NCBI RefSeq assembly: GCF_035046505.1
Contig: NC_089824.1
Span: forward strand, 221,720,596-221,784,595
Direction: 5' to 3'
Origin: Tiliqua scincoides
Lineage: Eukaryota; Chordata; Lepidosauria; Squamata; Scincidae
DNA length: 64,000 bases
Below the pieces are notes generated by a model that was not told the DNA's origin, made no database searches, and saw only the letters and a program-made list of their open reading frames with translations. Within the stretch, counting starts at the first letter, position 1. Every line of letters starts with the position of its first letter. Of this stretch, positions 23,545-35,246 are shown one piece after another. Made by a program: the position numbers and the translations under genes.

Positions 23545-23645
23545 ATAACCAAGTGGTAGAACACCTGCCCTGCATGAGGGGAGGTCACAGGTTTTGTCCC
23601 TGGCATCTCCGCTCAAAGGATCCCCAGCAGGCCTAGTCAGAGTGG
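23545..23645 (+). mobile_element. tRNA-derived SINE
   Basis: 'accaagtggtagaacacctg' (A-box), 'gaggggaggtcacaggtttt' (B-box region) and 'gtccctggcatctccgctca' are the tRNA-related head of a common reptile SINE. Confidence 0.7.
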
Positions 23646-24399
23646 AAGGGGTACTCCAATTCCACCCCGTTTCTTGCTTTTTGGCCACTAATGACTGCCC
23701 CTCCTCAGCCTGCTCCAAGTTCCTCTCTGCTTGATCAGAGAAGACATGAGATGAATCTGATCTTCCCTGTACTGGGAACAGGATTACAGTGACCACCCCT
23801 CCACCCCCAAGTTCTGCCAGAGGTGGAAATAAGCCCCCCCATCCTCCTCTCACTCATTCTACAAGGAGAGTGGCAAGAATAAAATGGGGCAGTGGCCAGC
23901 AGGATGTGTTGGGCAGGCTGCTCTTAAAGGCACAGGGAGCAGGCAAACCCGGGCGCCCCAACCTGTGCACTAGCCTTTGGGGACAAACAATAGAGGCCAG
24001 GCACGTGTCTCTGTGATGCCCCACTTGTGAGTTTGCCAGAGGGAGATGCATGTCAGGATCCTTCTTTCACTGTTTTCAAGCACTGCTCACGTGGAAAACA
24101 TTTTTGGATCAGTGGACCTGTGGCCTGTTCGTGACTCTTGCATTGGTACTGATTTTAAGCATTTGGCATTCCCTCCTTTCTAGACCGGCTTTTTGCTGCA
24201 TAGTGTTTTATTGCTCGTGCTTGTCCTTAGCAAGGAAAGGTGAGGAAAACTCAGCCAGTCAGACCTTTGGACAGGGATGACCACTATTGGTCCCCACCAA
24301 GTGATGATCCCAAAGGCCTTTGGCCTGATCTGGAGCACCAACGTGAACAGGGTGGATAGAAAAGTGCAGTCCCAATGAGCGCAAAGCGAGACCAGCCTT
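23646..24399. other. Unassigned
   Basis: No gene or repeat recognised. This lies just beyond the candidate minus-strand poly(A) site. Confidence 0.4.
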
Positions 24400-24416
24400 C
24401 CAGACCAAGAACACAC

Positions 24417-24422
24417 TTTATT
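24417..24422 (-). terminator. Candidate distal poly(A) signal
   Basis: AATAAA on the minus strand, with downstream GTGTGTTCTTGGTCTGG as a GT-rich element. Cleavage would fall near 24395-24405. It is the best-formed minus-strand poly(A) site I noticed below SOX12. Confidence 0.45.
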
Positions 24423-25911
24423 CCAGGGTTACAACCACCATTTCCCGAGCTAGTCACATCACCACACGGATGGATCGAGTGCCGTCAACTTCCCTTTTTT
24501 CTACAAGCCTATTTTCTTCCAAGACCACGGTCACGACTAACACAACATTTACCAAGAAGGAAACCCAGAGCGCTTATAGCACCATTTTGCAGGTGGGCAC
24601 AAAGAGGCTTATTCCTTATTGTTGCTGCTAGCTGGCACCTGCGGAAAAACTGTCAAGCGTTGGGAGAGGTTTAGGAGAGACGGGTGGGGGGCGCGGCCCC
24701 CAGACCCCTGCTGGCCACAATCTGTGGAGTTTGTACCTGAGAAAGAGTCTTTTTTATTATATTTCATTTTAAGTCGTCAACAAGTCACACATCCACCCAC
24801 GCACACACACAGAAGCAAAGTACAGGGTGGCAGGAATGCGCAGGGGGGTTATTCACAGCAGAAGGGAGTGGGAAAAGGGAAGCTCCATACACCGCTAATG
24901 CACTAATACCGCACACTTTTTTCATGTGAATTCACCACTGAGCACCCTGTACAAACACAGCCCTCCCTCCCCACCCGGAAAAAAATATATAAACTGCTCG
25001 GAGAGAAAGTCAGGGTGAGAGGAAGCATTGTGAAGATTGTGCTTGGAAGTCAGAAGGAGGGGCGAGGCCAGGAGAGGGCAGCCCCCTCTCCGTGGTTCTA
25101 GTCAGGCCGCGGTAGGTTTGATCCTGCCCGGCTCTGGGTCCTGAGGAAAGCTTTGCCTGATAGTTTGTAAACTCTGAGTAGCACTTGAGGCCAGACTGGT
25201 CCCCACGGACACGGGGGAGGGAAATGGCCCCTACGGGCAAGGCGGGCGACACCTGTCCAAAACTGGACTGGAGGAAGGAAACAGACTCTGGCATAGACTT
25301 CAGAGGAGCTGAGCTGCTGGCATTGCCGAGGGCTTAGCTGTGCAGGTTTGGGCAGTGGTCACACGTGATCCACACAGAGTTTCCATGCCCACGTGGAAGG
25401 GGGGCTTGAGTTCCATCCTTCCCTGCTTTCTGCACTGGGGTTCCTTAAGCTTGCGGCCTTCTCCAAAAGAGTACTGGGACCCCAGAACCTTGTTTCACAG
25501 CTAGGGCTTTGCCCTGAGATACGTGGAGAAATCATAACAAAAGACAAGAGTACCTTAGAGCATGTGCAGAGCACTGCCTTGGCACAACACCGACAAACAC
25601 AGGTTTGGGGGGCGTAGGGCTTCCAGATCCGAGCACGTGGTTTCTAGGCAGGCATTCACCCTGGTGGGTTTCATTTCAGAATTTCAGAACTGTCCTCAAA
25701 CCCAGGATTTGAAACCCAAGAGGACAAGAGTGCAGTGCTGGAAAAAGGGTTCAAGGGAACTGCCTTCTAATGCAAATGGGCGAAGACAAGAGCAGCTGTC
25801 CATGAGGCTCCACCTCAGAAAGACAGAAAAGGGCTCCATACTCCACATCCCTTCCCAGAGAGCTGCAAAGGTGGCATACATGTGGTAGATGCTTGGCTTT
25901 GCACAGCCAAA

Positions 25912-26591
25912 CTAGGGGTGCCAACTTTTCAACGGGTCACACTTTTATTAGCAGGTGAAAATCCATAAGAGTACTCACTGATTTTCTCCAGCTCAAGCTA
26001 CAGCTATAGGCAGGATGGATGGCAGGGCCACATTCACACTCTTAGAAGTGTGCACTCTTAGAAGTGCTTAGAAGAGGCATTCTCTCCTATGTGCAAATGA
26101 AGCAGGAATGCCTCTTCTATGGTGGTGTCTGCCACTTTCAGTTTTTAGAAGTAACAGATACTAAAATGATTGCTGCCCAACTAATTAGGATGCCTTCATG
26201 TTTCTTTAAAAAGGATTTTAATAGATCGCCCTACATGATTACCAGTGAAAGGCTGAGTCCTAGCTAAAAGCAGGCACCCCCAAACTGCCTCTCACATATC
26301 CCCACAATAAGGGAAGGGTACACTCTTCCTTTCAGCAGCAATGCAGAACCCCCCACTCCATTCTGCACCAAGAAATTCAAACCCTGCAACCTGACAAAGC
26401 TGAGCAAGTTGTTGGTTTTTCAACACACCTGCCCCCTCCTCGAATTCTGCCTTCAGCAGCTTGAGCTGCAGCAGTCATCGGGTGGTGATGGTTATCTCCA
26501 TGGGAGAGAAAGCACCACTTGCTAATGTCCTGCAGCTCAAACTGTTGTTAAAGGTACAGCTGCCAAGTACCCCTTGAAAAGTTGGCAACCT
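25912..26591. mobile_element. Probable MITE with inverted ends
   Basis: Left 'ggtgccaacttttcaacggg' and right 'ccttgaaaagttggcaacct' are inverted copies about 650 bp apart. The flanking octamers do not match, so the family (hAT-like) and exact ends are uncertain. Confidence 0.45.
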
Positions 26592-27942
26592 GATCTGCAA
26601 ATTAAACACATTTGCATGCCTTTTCCAATATCTGCATATATGCACTTATTTGGTTTCAAAATGGAGTTGGGGTCACCTATGTAGAGTGACTGAATTTCAC
26701 CCCAGCCCCTGCTGGCTCAGGGTTCTGAGGTTTCATTATCAAGCACTTCCCTTTGCAAGCTCCTACGTGGACTAGAATTTTCTCTTCTTTCTTTCCTGAA
26801 ACCTGAGATATTAAAGCTATTGAATGCTGCATTAGAGAGCAAGTTCTACTCTTATGTGTTGAGTGACTGTAGAAGCACTTCATACAACATGCAGAGATGC
26901 TGCCTGCAGGGTCAGCCCCCCTCCCCACATCCTCTTCCATTTCCCACACATCATTCCTGTGTTTCAAAGTCAATTCATGCGCTAGAGAGCTCAACCCCGC
27001 CACATGGGGGCAACAGGCCAAAGCCCGGTGCCAAAATCTCAAGCTTTTGAGCTAGAGAAGGGACCCCTGGCATTCACCACAGCTGTCAGGACCATCCTGA
27101 GCACATCAGTGAGTCTGAGAGTTCCTGGAGATTTGAAAATGCAGTGGGGATGCTAAGATTAGCAAGTATAATTAGCAGAAACGCTGTCCCTAAAATAAGC
27201 TGGGAATGGAGAATGCTCCAGGGAAGGAATTCAAAACCAAGGGTCAGCTGCTTTGAAGGGTGAAAATGGGCAGCATCAGGCCTGAAGATGGTACCACCTG
27301 GAGGCAAATGTGCAGGGCCTAATCCTAACCATTGCTAAGACCCTAAATCTGTTCCAGTGCCAGTGTCTGGAATCGAAGGAGTCTGGATTTTAAAGCAGGC
27401 GGCTGGACTCAAACACACACAGAGTATATTTTTTTAGCCACAGTCCTCTCACTCCAGCACTAGCGTTTGGCTTCCAGGCAGGCCACTGCTCTGAGGCCTC
27501 CCCCTACCCACACCGTACAAACTGTCTGAAAAAACTCTGTCCCAAACCAGCAGGTGACTCAGGCATTAAGTCAGTTAACTGGATCAACCTAAGCCAGTCT
27601 CCCCTTCTTTTTTTACTGGCCCTGCTCTTTTGCTTTAACTGTGGCATGCAGAAACTCAGCAGCTGAATCCTGCTTATGTAGACCAGGCCTCAGGATGCTC
27701 TTCAAAGCACAGGCGCAGGACTAGTGAAGAAAGGGGGCAACCAACATTTTCAGGGCTGGATAGGGAAATGTTCCTTGCCACCTCCCACAGGCTGAGATCA
27801 AGGAATGAGGAAGGAAAAAAATTCTCATGGGAGAGAAGTCAACCTGAATCTTGGGGCTTCCAACTCAGATCTAGGGGGTGTGGCACGTGAGAGGTGTGAT
27901 GGTGCTGGGTCTTTTCCACTTAGGCTGCTTTATGTTTCCCTG

Positions 27943-28216
27943 TGGGAAACCCTGGCCTCTGAGCGGCCCGCTTGGAGGCAGGCTGTGCAGCATGGCCTTT
28001 CCCAGTTTGAAGAGACACTTGGCCAACAGTCTGAGGCTAAGAGGCAAAGAAGGAAGGCCCACAGCCAGGGAGACAGACCAGGGACAGACTGCACTTGCTC
28101 CCGGTGTGGAAGGGATTGTCACTCCCGGATTGGCCTTTTCAGCCACACTAGACGCTGTTCCAGAACCACCTTTCAGAGTGCGATACCATAGTCTTTCGAG
28201 ACTGAAGGTTGCCAAC
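27943..28216 (+). mobile_element. RTE-like LINE, 3' terminal fragment
   Basis: Encodes the last 80 or so residues (ETLASERPAWRQAVQHGLSQ to the CCHC zinc finger and TTFQSAIP) in one open frame, then the 3' end 'ctgaaggttgccaac'. No matching flanking duplication was found. It lies in the candidate SOX12 3' UTR in antisense orientation. Confidence 0.9.
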
Positions 28217-29756
28217 ATGATGACAACGCTTGTCAACGCCCTATCAATGAAGTCACCTCAGGTACCATTAAGAGTGGGAGCTGAGAGTTTTGACCTACGG
28301 GGCACAATCCTTTCATAGACAACTAACCAAGAAGACATGTTCATCAGGCTTCCAAGTGAAGCTGCATGATGGCAACCAGAATCTTCCAATGACAGGTCAC
28401 TAGCCCAGCACTGCTTCTATGCCAGTGAGAGGAGCCTTCAGTTCACACTACAGGCCCTGCACATGAGATACACTCAACAAGAGTGTAGAAACCAACAGCC
28501 ACTCCCACATCCCACTAGGGTTAGAACTTCACATTTGGCCTAATGGGGCTAGCTGCATGGGGCCAAATGATGGGGCCAAGCTCATCCAGCCCATGCAAAG
28601 CTTGGTTTGGCTGCGCACAGGGACTCCGCGAGCCCAGGCAGACGGCTCTGCCATTCCCTGTCTGGCATGCAGCAAATTGGGTGAGAGGCAAAGCCTCTCA
28701 GGCTAATTTTCAGGAGCTTGGCAACCTTGAATTCTGGTGATGATGTAATGATGTCCTCGCTGAACATCCGGCCCCCTTACTGAAAAGGTTCCCGTTTCTT
28801 GCTGTAAAGGCTTGGTTTCATTCTCATCTTCCATCCTTGGGCTGTTAATGAAAAGTTGGCATTTCTGGGAAAATTTGAATAACTACCAGCTCCACAATAA
28901 CCTGAATATGCAAATGCCTTGATAACAGGACTGTCTTATGTTCTCTTTCCAAACCCAAAAGATATGAGCAAGGCTGGAAATGATTGTCAAGAAAATGCTG
29001 CAAAATGCTACACATACACATGTAGCTCCCCCCCTCCCCCCACGTGAATCCAGCTTCAGGACAACCACAAATAATGAACTGGGCAGAGACAAAAACATTT
29101 ACCTCCCTCCCCAATAGCTTGAGTTTGCTGGTGCTGATGCCAGGTTGCTGTGAGCTCCATGGCAAAGTGGCCCCCTGCTCACTCCCTGATGGTGCACTGA
29201 GCACTATCACTAACAGTGGTACCATGGGCTCAGGGGCCAGGCCAGGTCAGGCCAGGCCAGTGGGTTCTCTGATGGTCATGGGCCCTTGGCAGCCATCACC
29301 ACTCCTGGAGATGATAGCTAAGGCTGCATTGGCTGCAAATTAACAAAATGGTGAAAGGGGAGCCCAAGGTCCAGGAAGAGGCACAGTCTGACTCCAGGCA
29401 AGAGGGGAACTTCTCTCATACCCAGGTAGCCACCCAGTAGTGGAAAATGTTGAGGGAACTTGTGCAGATGGACTCTGCCCCCATCCCCCAGGAGCATATC
29501 TCTTGCCAATCCTCAGCTAATCAGTTGGATTTGTGCATCTTTCCCCACTCCTGTGGACAGAGCTGTGCTGTGTGTGTTGTCACAAATGCAGTTCAAACTG
29601 GTTTTTGCTTAAACCAGTTTGCAGTGCAAGTGTAAAACTTACAGAGGCCAAGTACCTTCTCCCCATGTTCTATTGCACATTAAAAATGACCACATGTTCA
29701 ACAAAAATCTCAGACCCAAAAACAATTTAAGCCTCATGTGTAAAATGCCTTACAAG

Positions 29757-30103
29757 AGTGCTTCTCAACAAGTGGTACTCGTACCACCACCGGCACTTAA
29801 GGTGCTGGCCGGTGGTATGCGCAGGACCCCGAGACCCTGCCGTCTGGCAGCAAGACCAGCAGCGCAACATGACAAGCAGCAGTAGAAGGTCTGACTGGGT
29901 GGGCAGAGCTTCAGTGTGAACTTTTCATGCTCCTGAAAAAGCCCTCCTGTCTGCCCTGAGCCTCTTACTGTGTTTGTCACACTGCATCTGGCCTCCAAAT
30001 CTGCAAGTACCTGGCGATGACATCATCACCAGCATCATCGCTGGTGGCACTTCCAATAGGTGGACTATGTTAAGTGGTACAGCAGGGGAAAATGTTGAGA
30101 AAC
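29757..30103. mobile_element. hAT MITE with perfect 8-bp duplication (347 bp)
   Basis: Inner ends 'agtgcttctcaac' and 'gttgagaaac' are inverted. CTTACAAG is repeated exactly at 29749-29756 and 30104-30111. The interior is like the element at 42444-42776 in the other orientation. It interrupts the candidate SOX12 3' UTR. Confidence 0.85.
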
Positions 30104-31158
30104 CTTACAAGGATAAAGCATTTTTAAATGGTCATGGCTTCCTTCAAGGAATCTTGGGAAGAGCACTAAGAGGTCCAAAACAGTTTCTAGAGTAGAACGA
30201 TAGTTCCCAAAATTTCTTGCAGAGGTGAGAAACTTTCTGTCCCTATCTTAAATTTGAAGCACAGGCTTTGGGGAAGGAGAACGAAGGAGCTGCTGGGGTT
30301 TCCAGAAATAAGACCCTTTGTGCAGGCAAAGTGAAAGCTTGTCTGCATGACAAGATTAAACCTGTTAACTGTCATGATGTCCCTGCGCAGAATCCTGGGA
30401 ACCGAAGTTCCGCAAGGCGCCTAGAGAAATCTAATAGCAAATTCTTCATTTCCTCATGCAACAAAAATTTCCAAGGTTCTTATTTTGGGGGGGGGGGAGC
30501 CACAAAAATTAAGCCGGTTTCAAACCTGCATGCCCTTTAATTCCCAGCAACTCTGGAAGAAACCTGATCACTTAGTAACAAGGAAGATCAAATGCCACCT
30601 GAAGATTCTCTAAGCACCAAAGAGGGATCATTGGGGGGGAGGGAAGGAACCTGCTTTCTCCATTCCACGTCTCTGGACAGCAGGAGCCAGACTGGAGAAA
30701 ACTCAGCATGGCTTCACTTTGCTGCTTCCACGAGGACCACTTGTGTCTAGTGGCCTCTGATCACTGCATTTTGCGTGGCAGTGTTTCCATGGCCACTGCT
30801 CAGCACCAATTCCCACGGTGCCTTCTCCACAACAGCATGCCATGCCACGAGATTCATGCCCACTAGCGCATGATTTGCCTCCAGGTTGTGGGAGGAATCA
30901 CAGGCAGACCTGAATGGGGGAGCCCAGCGCTGTAACAGCAGCACTCTCCCCGTAAGCCGCTTGGCCGATGTCTCCGATGCTCAGCACCGCCAAAGAAAGC
31001 TGCCGACAAGCATCTTCTGACAGGAAGCAGGGCAGCTGGATATGACCTTCACTGAAAGTCACAGCCCTCTGAGATGCATGAAGTGCTCAGTCATTTCCAG
31101 GTGGGCCTGAAAAAGCTCTCTCCCCTCCCCAGAGATGTTCAGAGCTGCCCTTTTGCAG

Positions 31159-31164
31159 TTTATT
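31159..31164 (-). terminator. Candidate proximal SOX12 poly(A) signal
   Basis: AATAAA on the minus strand about 1.1 kb below the SOX12 stop. The downstream sequence is only weakly GT-rich, so its use is uncertain. Confidence 0.3.
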
Positions 31165-32059
31165 ACCAACCCATGGGCTGACCACTTCCTTGCGACAGGG
31201 CGAAAGAAGGTGGCCAAGCCCTAGAGAAGCTGGAACATGGCAGCAGAGGGAGGATGCCAGTGACATTGCAATTGTTTACCAGCTTTTAATGCAGCATGCA
31301 AGGGTGGGGAGAGAAGGACCCCATGGGCTTTTTTCCCTGCCTGTGGCACACCTCTGGAAAAAAGGGTCCATTTTGGGGGCGGAGGAGAAACTGCTGTACA
31401 CAAGAGAAGCGGGTGTGTGTCTCGGATCCACGTGCGCACCACGTGTGCGCAACTTTGCTTTCCCCCAAAGCAAGTGCTTCCCACCCCAATACAGGAATGT
31501 GTTTTCGTGCGTTTGCGACACGAAAATCCTGTTAAACGAGGACCCGGAAGCCCTACCCACATGGTGTGCTGGAGACTGGCGCGCTATGAAATGTTCCTCA
31601 ACATCTACGAACATGATGCGATCCAACTGGAATCTTTTCCCCGGGAGCTATTTAAAATGGAGCAGAAGGGAGAGGAGGAAAAAACTGGAGCACCCGAGAC
31701 AAGCATCGAAATGGCACCGAAATCAAAGCTGAACGAAGCGGTAGACGCCAAGGAGCCAGGAGGGGAAGGTGTGGAGAGCAGGACCCCAAGGGAGGGGACG
31801 TGGGCAGCGGAGGACTGAAGAGGAATGATGTGGGGTGGAAGCTGAGATGGAGGGGGAGTTGCTCCACCACGGATGGCAGCAGAGCCGGGAAGCAGCTGCA
31901 ACGAAGAGGAGGGGGAATGGGGGACGGGAGTGAGACGTCTGGAGAGGGTTACAATGAAAAACCTGATTAGACAGTCAAATTTCATGGGTAAATAAACACT
32001 GTGTCAAGCCAGGAGCTCTCCCCGGCTTGCTCGCGAGGGCGAGAGGTGACGAGAAGCCC

Positions 32060-32085
32060 AGCCCCGCCACGCCACGCCACGCCAA
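32060..32085 (+). repeat. CCACG pentamer repeat
   Basis: About four consecutive CCACG-type units (gccacgccacgccacgcc) just below the SOX12 stop codon. Confidence 0.8.
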
Positions 32086-32281
32086 GCCGGCAGATGCCAG
32101 CAAAGTGGGTGTGTGCCGAGGGGGGGATGGGCAGATGGAAAGCTTGCCTTTGAATGCAGCCAAGGCAAGAAAATGGAGATACCTGATTCCTGCATGTAAA
32201 CAGCTGGGTTTCTTTTCCTTTCCTTTTTTCTTTTTTGATACAACCTGATTGCGGAGACATGAGAGAGTTATCTGGCAGAAC

Positions 32282-33253
32282 TCAGTATGTAAAGACCAAG
32301 TCCGAAATACTGGACATCAGCCAGTCCCCGGCTATCATCTCAGTCACTTCTGGGGTACAATAATCCGGGAACTCAAAGTGAGACGTGGTACCCAGGGGGA
32401 AGAGGTCAAGGTCTTTGTCGAAGAGGGACCAGTCGGGGGTCCCACAAGGTGTATTCGGCTGGGCTCGGCTCGGCAGGAAACTCAAGAGCTCTTCCTCCAG
32501 TTCTTCATCCGAAGAGGCGAGGGAGGAGGGAGGGGACCTGGTGGGTGCTGGGGAAGGAACCTCGGAGGACCTGGCCTCTTCTAAGAAGGGCTTGGTCAGT
32601 GTGGCAGCTTCGTGGTCCTTTGGCTCACCAGAGTTAGCTGTCCACCCTCCTTTCTCACTAGTTGCTGGGAGCACGTGCCAGAAGTCCTTGCTGGGAGGTT
32701 TTGTACCATCATCGAAGGACGTCTCCAGGAGTCGTGCTTCCAGGGGGTCATCGTCCATCTCGGGGGTCGAGCGTCCCACCTGGCCACTGGCATCGGTGTC
32801 TTGCTTTGGAGGCTGCCTTCTGGTGGAGGTCACCCGGCCGAGGACAGAGGGCTTGATCTTCACAGGGACTCTCGGGCGGGACTTGGCACTGCCCATCTTC
32901 CCTTTCTTCCTGGGCCGGTACTTGTAGTCAGGGTAGTCAGCCATGTGCTTCAGGCGCAGCCGCTCTGCCTCCTTGACAAAGGGGATTTTCTCAGAGTCCT
33001 GCAAGAGCTGCCAGCGCCTGCCCAGGCGCTTGGAGATCTCGGCGTTGTGCATGTCCGGCCACTGGTCCATGATCTTCCGACGCTCATTCTGGGACCACAC
33101 CATGAAGGCATTCATGGGGCGCTTGATGTGCCCACTAGGTGTCTTGCACCAGCCCGGCTCACCTTTGGCATCCTTCAAGAGCAAGGCGTCTTTGGGACAC
33201 ACCTCCCTCTTGGCTTCCGCCCCCCTGTTCCTCACGTTCCTCTGCTGGACCAT
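32282..33253 (-). CDS. SOX12: SOX12, SoxC-group HMG-box transcription factor
   Basis: A single-exon gene encoding 323 residues. SoxC proteins bind CATTGT-like DNA in the nucleus and activate genes of neural and mesenchymal progenitors. The start is MVQQR, as in human SOX12; its ATG (33253-33251) has A at -3 and G at +4. The HMG box spans about residues 42-112 ([15 protein letters not shown], then [14 protein letters not shown], ending [12 protein letters not shown]). Basic clusters at both ends of the box should serve as nuclear localisation signals. Residues 120-240 are variable; an acidic run ([10 protein letters not shown]) lies at 248-257. The C-terminal activation domain (about 289-323, [20 protein letters not shown] then DLVFTY) is diagnostic of Sox[11 protein letters not shown] favours SOX12 over SOX4 (EVSEMISGDW) or SOX11. 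Length is close to human SOX12. The frame is intact. Confidence 0.97.
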   Translation of the reverse strand: MVQQRNVRNRGAEAKREVCPKDALLLKDAKGEPGWCKTPSGHIKRPMNAFMVWSQNERRKIMDQWPDMHNAEISKRLGRRWQLLQDSEKIPFVKEAERLRLKHMADYPDYKYRPRKKGKMGSAKSRPRVPVKIKPSVLGRVTSTRRQPPKQDTDASGQVGRSTPEMDDDPLEARLLETSFDDGTKPPSKDFWHVLPATSEKGGWTANSGEPKDHEAATLTKPFLEEARSSEVPSPAPTRSPPSSLASSDEELEEELLSFLPSRAQPNTPCGTPDWSLFDKDLDLFPLGTTSHFEFPDYCTPEVTEMIAGDWLMSSISDLVFTY

Positions 33254-34070
33254 GCTGCTGCCTCTCCTGCCACCACTCCTCAAAAACCGCTCCAGATGCT
33301 AAATTGAAGCCAGGGTTATTTTTCCATCGTCTGGTGGAAGAGGGATCTGCTGCTGGTCCGGTGGGTGGGTGGGCGAGCCTCTCCGGCTGCCGGCAAAAGC
33401 TTCTCTCGTCCACGCCCCCCTTTTAACTCAGTCTCCGAAGCAGCTGGCTGGCAAATTGACAGAAGTGGTTGTGGCACCTTCGCAGCGCAATCTCTGTGCC
33501 TCCCGGAGACCCCAGGCAAACAGCCGGACAGCCAAACGGACGAGGGCTTGCAGGAGGAGAGGCCGTTGGCAAATGTCCTGGAGGCAGGAGAGGTGGGTGT
33601 CAGCTCCAGGCAAGGGAACCCGCTGGGCGCTGCATTGCCCAGGGACGACTGAGGAGTCACGCCTTCTCTCTGCCGCGGATGCTCAGTCCTTGGGGTAGGC
33701 AAAGACCTGAGAACGAATGAATGGATGAGTGAGCGAGCGAGCGAAGGGTCAGAGCAGAGTCTCGCTGCCCCTCCGGTGCCCTCCACGCCTCTTTGCTCCC
33801 CTGCCTGCTTTCCTTGCACAGCCTGTTCACGCCCACCTCCCTCTCTCCTCTTTGCTGCCTTCTCTTATAGCCCATCCTTGCTGACAGCCCCCTCCTCCTC
33901 CTCCCAGACACACTCCGCCCCTCCCCTTCTGTACAGTCTGGGGGCTGCACACATTGCTGCTCAGAGTAAACACCAAGGTGCTTATTCTGTCAATGGGAGG
34001 CTCCTCCCACCTGGGGACGTCATTGGTTGCGGGGCAGGAATGGAACATTTGCATCCCCCAATAGGGTCAC
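33254..34070 (-). promoter_or_regulatory. SOX12 5' UTR and promoter region
   Basis: Read on the minus strand, GCTATAAGAGAAGG (about 33862-33875) is a TATA-like box roughly 610 bp above the start codon, which would put transcription start near 33838. Further up lie CCAATGACGTC (about 34016-34026, a CCAAT box fused to a CRE-type site), CCATTGACAG (near 33986-33995) and a palindrome gggaggctcctccc (about 33995-34008). A forkhead-like GTAAACA sits near 33966. The block is CpG-containing and free of recognised transposons. Transcription start and factor binding are inferred. Confidence 0.55.
33600..33635 (-). other. Upstream ORF in the SOX12 5' UTR (11 codons)
   Basis: ATG at 33635-33633 opens MQRPAGSLAWS and stops at TGA (33602-33600), about 350 bases before the SOX12 start. 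A second minimal one (M-E-K-stop) begins at 33327. Both precede SOX12 only if transcription starts near 33838. Such uORFs often damp translation; no effect is shown here. Confidence 0.4.
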
Positions 34071-34446
34071 ACCGTGGATGGAGTTGCCAGAGAGGATGTC
34101 AAAAACTTTCTCTGATTTTCCCCTGTCGCTGATCCCACACCCCCACCATCCCGCCCTGCTACATCTGCTACCTGAAATATGACCCCTTCGTCTCCCCCTC
34201 CCCATGCTGGACTGACCCATGCTGTCCAGACCGGCTGCTGCCCTCTTTGTGCTCCTGTCTGATTTTATAGCCCCATCAAGTTCACAGGCAAAGCCAGGAG
34301 AAAGATGCTCTTGCTGGCATTTAATGCTGAGGCAGGGCTGGGAAAAGACTTCACATTCCTGAGCATCAGCAGGAGAAAAATAACTTAGGGCCAAATGGCT
34401 GAAGGAACATTCTGGTTCCCAGCACACCAGCCTCTGGGTTTTAGGT
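34071..34446. other. Unassigned sequence upstream of SOX12
   Basis: No repeat or gene recognised. It may hold further SOX12 control sequence. Confidence 0.35.
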
Positions 34447-34454
34447 GCTTAGAT

Positions 34455-34687
34455 GTGGTGGCGTAGCTGGAGGGGGGGCAAGGCACCTGGTCTGGTGGGG
34501 AGCCTCAGCGCAGTGGGCAAGCGGCCCTTCCCTTTGGAGCCATTCCCGGTAGGGGGGCAAAACGGGAGCCACACGGCTCTGTTTTGCCCCCCCCACTGGG
34601 AATGGCTCCGAAGGGAAGGGTTGCTTGCCCACCGCGCTGAGGCTCCCCGCCAGACCAGGTACTCCGCCCCCCTCCAGCTACGCCACT
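34455..34687. mobile_element. hAT MITE, GTAGC family, palindromic (233 bp)
   Basis: Termini GTGGTGGCGTAGCTGGAGG and CCTCCAGCTACGCCACT; the whole element is nearly an inverted repeat about a G/C-rich centre ('ggcaaaacgggagccacacg'). GCTTAGAT is repeated exactly at 34447-34454 and 34688-34695. One of the best-preserved family members. Confidence 0.88.
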
Positions 34688-34695
34688 GCTTAGAT

Positions 34696-35012
34696 GGCCA
34701 AGCACTGGTAGGGCTGCCAACTTGTTCAGCCAGCCACTGCAGCTAAGCCTTCAACCACAGCCTGGTCTGCAGGGGATAAAGTTCCTCTTCCTGCAGTGAA
34801 ATCATTTCTATGTGTCACGCTTGGGTGAAATGCAGAGGTGCAGAAACCAGTGGAGAAGCTGACGCCCCTTGGCGCGGGACACCTGAGATTTTTCCAGACT
34901 TTTCATGCGCCAAAGAGGCCACTTGAGATTCAGCAGCCAGGCCAGGGATTCCTTCTGGCCCCCAAAGGTGCAGGGGCCCAGTGCTTGACTTGCAGGGAAA
35001 GGGGTGTGTTTG
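34696..35012. other. Unassigned
   Basis: Nothing recognised. Confidence 0.35.
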
Positions 35013-35246
35013 CAGTGGAGTAGCTAGAGGGGGTGCAAGCACTAACTTTTGAAGGCAGCCTCACACAGCCTGCAAAGGGCTCCTCCCCTTCCCCTTCAGA
35101 GCCATTCCAGGCAGTGGGAGCAAAACAGAGCATGCACTCCCACCACCTGGAATGGCTCCAAAGAGGAGAGGGAGGGGCCCCTTGCATGCTGTGGGGAGGC
35201 TCCCTGCAAAACTCAGTACTTTGCACCCCCTCTAGCTACATCAGTG
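35013..35246. mobile_element. hAT MITE, GTAGC family (234 bp)
   Basis: Starts CAGTGGAGTAGCTAGAGG and ends CTCTAGCTACATCAGTG, with inverted 'ccccttcagagccattccag' and 'cacctggaatggctccaaag' inside. Flanking octamers match only 5 of 8. Confidence 0.75.

Larger units (their letters stand above)
24400..32281 (-). other. Candidate long 3' UTR of SOX12 (extent inferred)
   Basis: Directly downstream of the SOX12 stop, on the same strand, lie 7.9 kb without a recognised coding exon and with fewer transposons than the rest of the window. It holds an RTE-like fragment (27943-28216), a hAT MITE (29757-30103) and a probable MITE (25912-26591). Minus-strand AATAAA signals occur at 31159-31164, 25944-25949 and 24417-24422; the last is followed by a GT-rich stretch. 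SoxC genes are known for long 3' UTRs, which makes this plausible. The true end could be any of these sites, or the 24.4-25.4 kb part could belong to another transcript. Confidence 0.35.

Noticed and set aside
23545-23645. Possible functional tRNA gene
   Set aside because: A- and B-box-like motifs are present, but there is no cloverleaf, and the sequence continues as a SINE body.
25010-25294. 94-codon minus-strand frame in the distal part of the candidate SOX12 3' UTR
   Set aside because: I considered a last exon of NRSN2, which neighbours SOX12 in mammals, but none of the expected neurensin sequence is visible and no clear splice acceptor precedes it.
32282-33283. A longer SOX12 start, ten codons upstream
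   Set aside because: That start would be a TTG; the ATG at 33253 has a strong Kozak context and matches the family's MVQQR start.
32385-33307. Long frames of 180 to 231 codons on the plus strand opposite SOX12
   Set aside because: These are antisense shadows of the SOX12 coding sequence.
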